Positions 63,504-64,000 of a DNA stretch of 64,000 nt are shown one piece after another. The notes under the pieces are model-generated. The model was not told where the DNA came from. It did no database searches and was given only the letters and a program-made list of their open reading frames with translations. The translations under genes and the position numbers were made by a program. How positions within the stretch are numbered: position 1 is the first letter of the stretch; each line of letters opens with the position of its first letter. Source of the stretch: Streptomyces sp. NBC_00271 (lineage in GTDB: Bacteria; Actinomycetota; Actinomycetes; Streptomycetales; Streptomycetaceae); the NCBI RefSeq assembly GCF_036178845.1, contig NZ_CP108070.1, positions 10,106,001 through 10,170,000 on the forward strand. The letters run 5' to 3'.

Positions 63504-64000
63504 GCGCGCGCGACCAGTTCCGTACGGTTGGCCGCGCCCCAGCGCTCGGACAGGCGCCGCAGGTGGTAGTTGACGCCGTCCACGGTCAGGCCCGTCTCCC
63601 GGGCGGCCCGCGCGGTGGTCGCGCCCCCGGCGAGCAGCGTCAGAATGCGGATCTCGGCCGTGCCCGCCGCCGGCTCGGGCGACTGCTCCACGACCGGGCA
63701 CTCGCCGAGCACGCGGACCATGACCAGCAGTGCGGTGCTCGCCTCGACGGAGTCACTGACCGGGTCCGCGGTCAGCTCGCCCTCGCGCCGCACCCCGTCG
63801 GCCGCGTCCCAGCGCACCGAGACCGGATAGCGCGAGCGACGGCGCAGCCGCAACGCCTGTGCGATCCGCTCGATCTGCCAGGGCTCCTGAGGCCGGAACA
63901 GGTCCAGGACCTTGCGCCCCCGCAGCCCGCTCGACGTGGCGCCCCACTCCGCCGCCATCGCCGGATTGGCCAGGATGACCGCCCCGTACACATCACAGAC
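63443..64000 (-). CDS. PAS/LuxR-family regulator, cut at the window edge
   Basis: The visible 185-plus residues include a PAS-like part (AVILANPAMAAEW, KVLDLFRPQEPWQIERI) and a C-terminal LuxR-type HTH (GGATTARAARETGLTVDGVN, YHLRRLSERW). The reading frame remains open to 64000, so the start lies beyond the window. Confidence 0.75.
   Translation of the reverse strand, partial: VCDVYGAVILANPAMAAEWGATSSGLRGRKVLDLFRPQEPWQIERIAQALRLRRRSRYPVSVRWDAADGVRREGELTADPVSDSVEASTALLVMVRVLGECPVVEQSPEPAAGTAEIRILTLLAGGATTARAARETGLTVDGVNYHLRRLSERWGAANRTELVARAYALGVLTPGVWPPAAVPAP

Overview
The window is high-GC actinobacterial chromosome, almost certainly Streptomyces. Supporting signs are the strong G/C third-position bias, a WhiB-like protein, a GAF-ANTAR protein, several RsbW-type ATPases, SigB- and SigJ-type sigma factors, a DmdR/IdeR-type iron box, and intergenic repeat elements of the kind scattered through Streptomyces genomes. 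No rRNA, tRNA or CRISPR array was found.

Layout. 0-10 kb: small regulators (GAF-ANTAR, WhiB-like, two anti-sigma-type ATPases, XRE-cupin), an 885-bp IS5-family element with a -1 slippery heptamer and TTA target duplication, a methyltransferase, two small envelope proteins, an F420/LLM oxidoreductase, and a decayed GH43 xylosidase gene. 10-25.4 kb: a one-strand, tightly coupled cluster for a group 1h (formerly group 5) high-affinity [NiFe] hydrogenase. It holds hypX (CO ligand synthesis), hhyS, hhyL, a NifU-like protein, three conserved proteins of unknown function, the maturation endopeptidase, a 34-residue membrane peptide, and hypA-B-F-C-D-E. It should build an enzyme that scavenges atmospheric H2 and feeds electrons to respiration. 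25.4-27.3 kb: a degraded aromatic-catabolism patch (VOC remnant, SDR, Rieske oxygenase tail) with paired GAGAA-N5-TTCTC dyads. 27.3-34.4 kb: a SigB-family sigma factor, betaine-type ABC permeases and binding protein, a DUF1206 membrane protein, a two-gene pair sharing an amyloid-like GPIxxSQ(V/I)AI...VTQ motif, and a betaine-type ATPase with CBS domains.

34.4-50.4 kb: a complete L-rhamnose system. On the minus strand, rhaI, a fused rhamnulose-phosphate aldolase/lactaldehyde dehydrogenase, rhaB and lutABC take L-rhamnose to DHAP and L-lactate and then pyruvate. Divergently, a sugar ABC transporter (ATPase, two permeases, binding protein), rhamnose mutarotase, a secreted BNR-type putative polysaccharide lyase and a LacI regulator follow. 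Both divergent promoters carry a LacI-type TGAAAC operator just downstream of the -10 box.

50.4-64 kb: housekeeping and accessory genes. These are an alpha/beta hydrolase, SigJ-type sigma factor, pentapeptide protein, P450 with divergent TetR, an iron-boxed DUF2470 protein, a Tat-exported lactonase-like propeller, a FUSC-type membrane protein, a CGNR zinc-finger regulator facing a quinone oxidoreductase across a perfect 51-bp inverted repeat, a DUF3626 protein, and a LuxR/PAS regulator cut by the window edge.

The least explained items are the amyloid-motif pair at 31.9-33.1 kb, the unknown genes inside the hydrogenase operon, and the twin dyads flanking the decayed catabolic patch.
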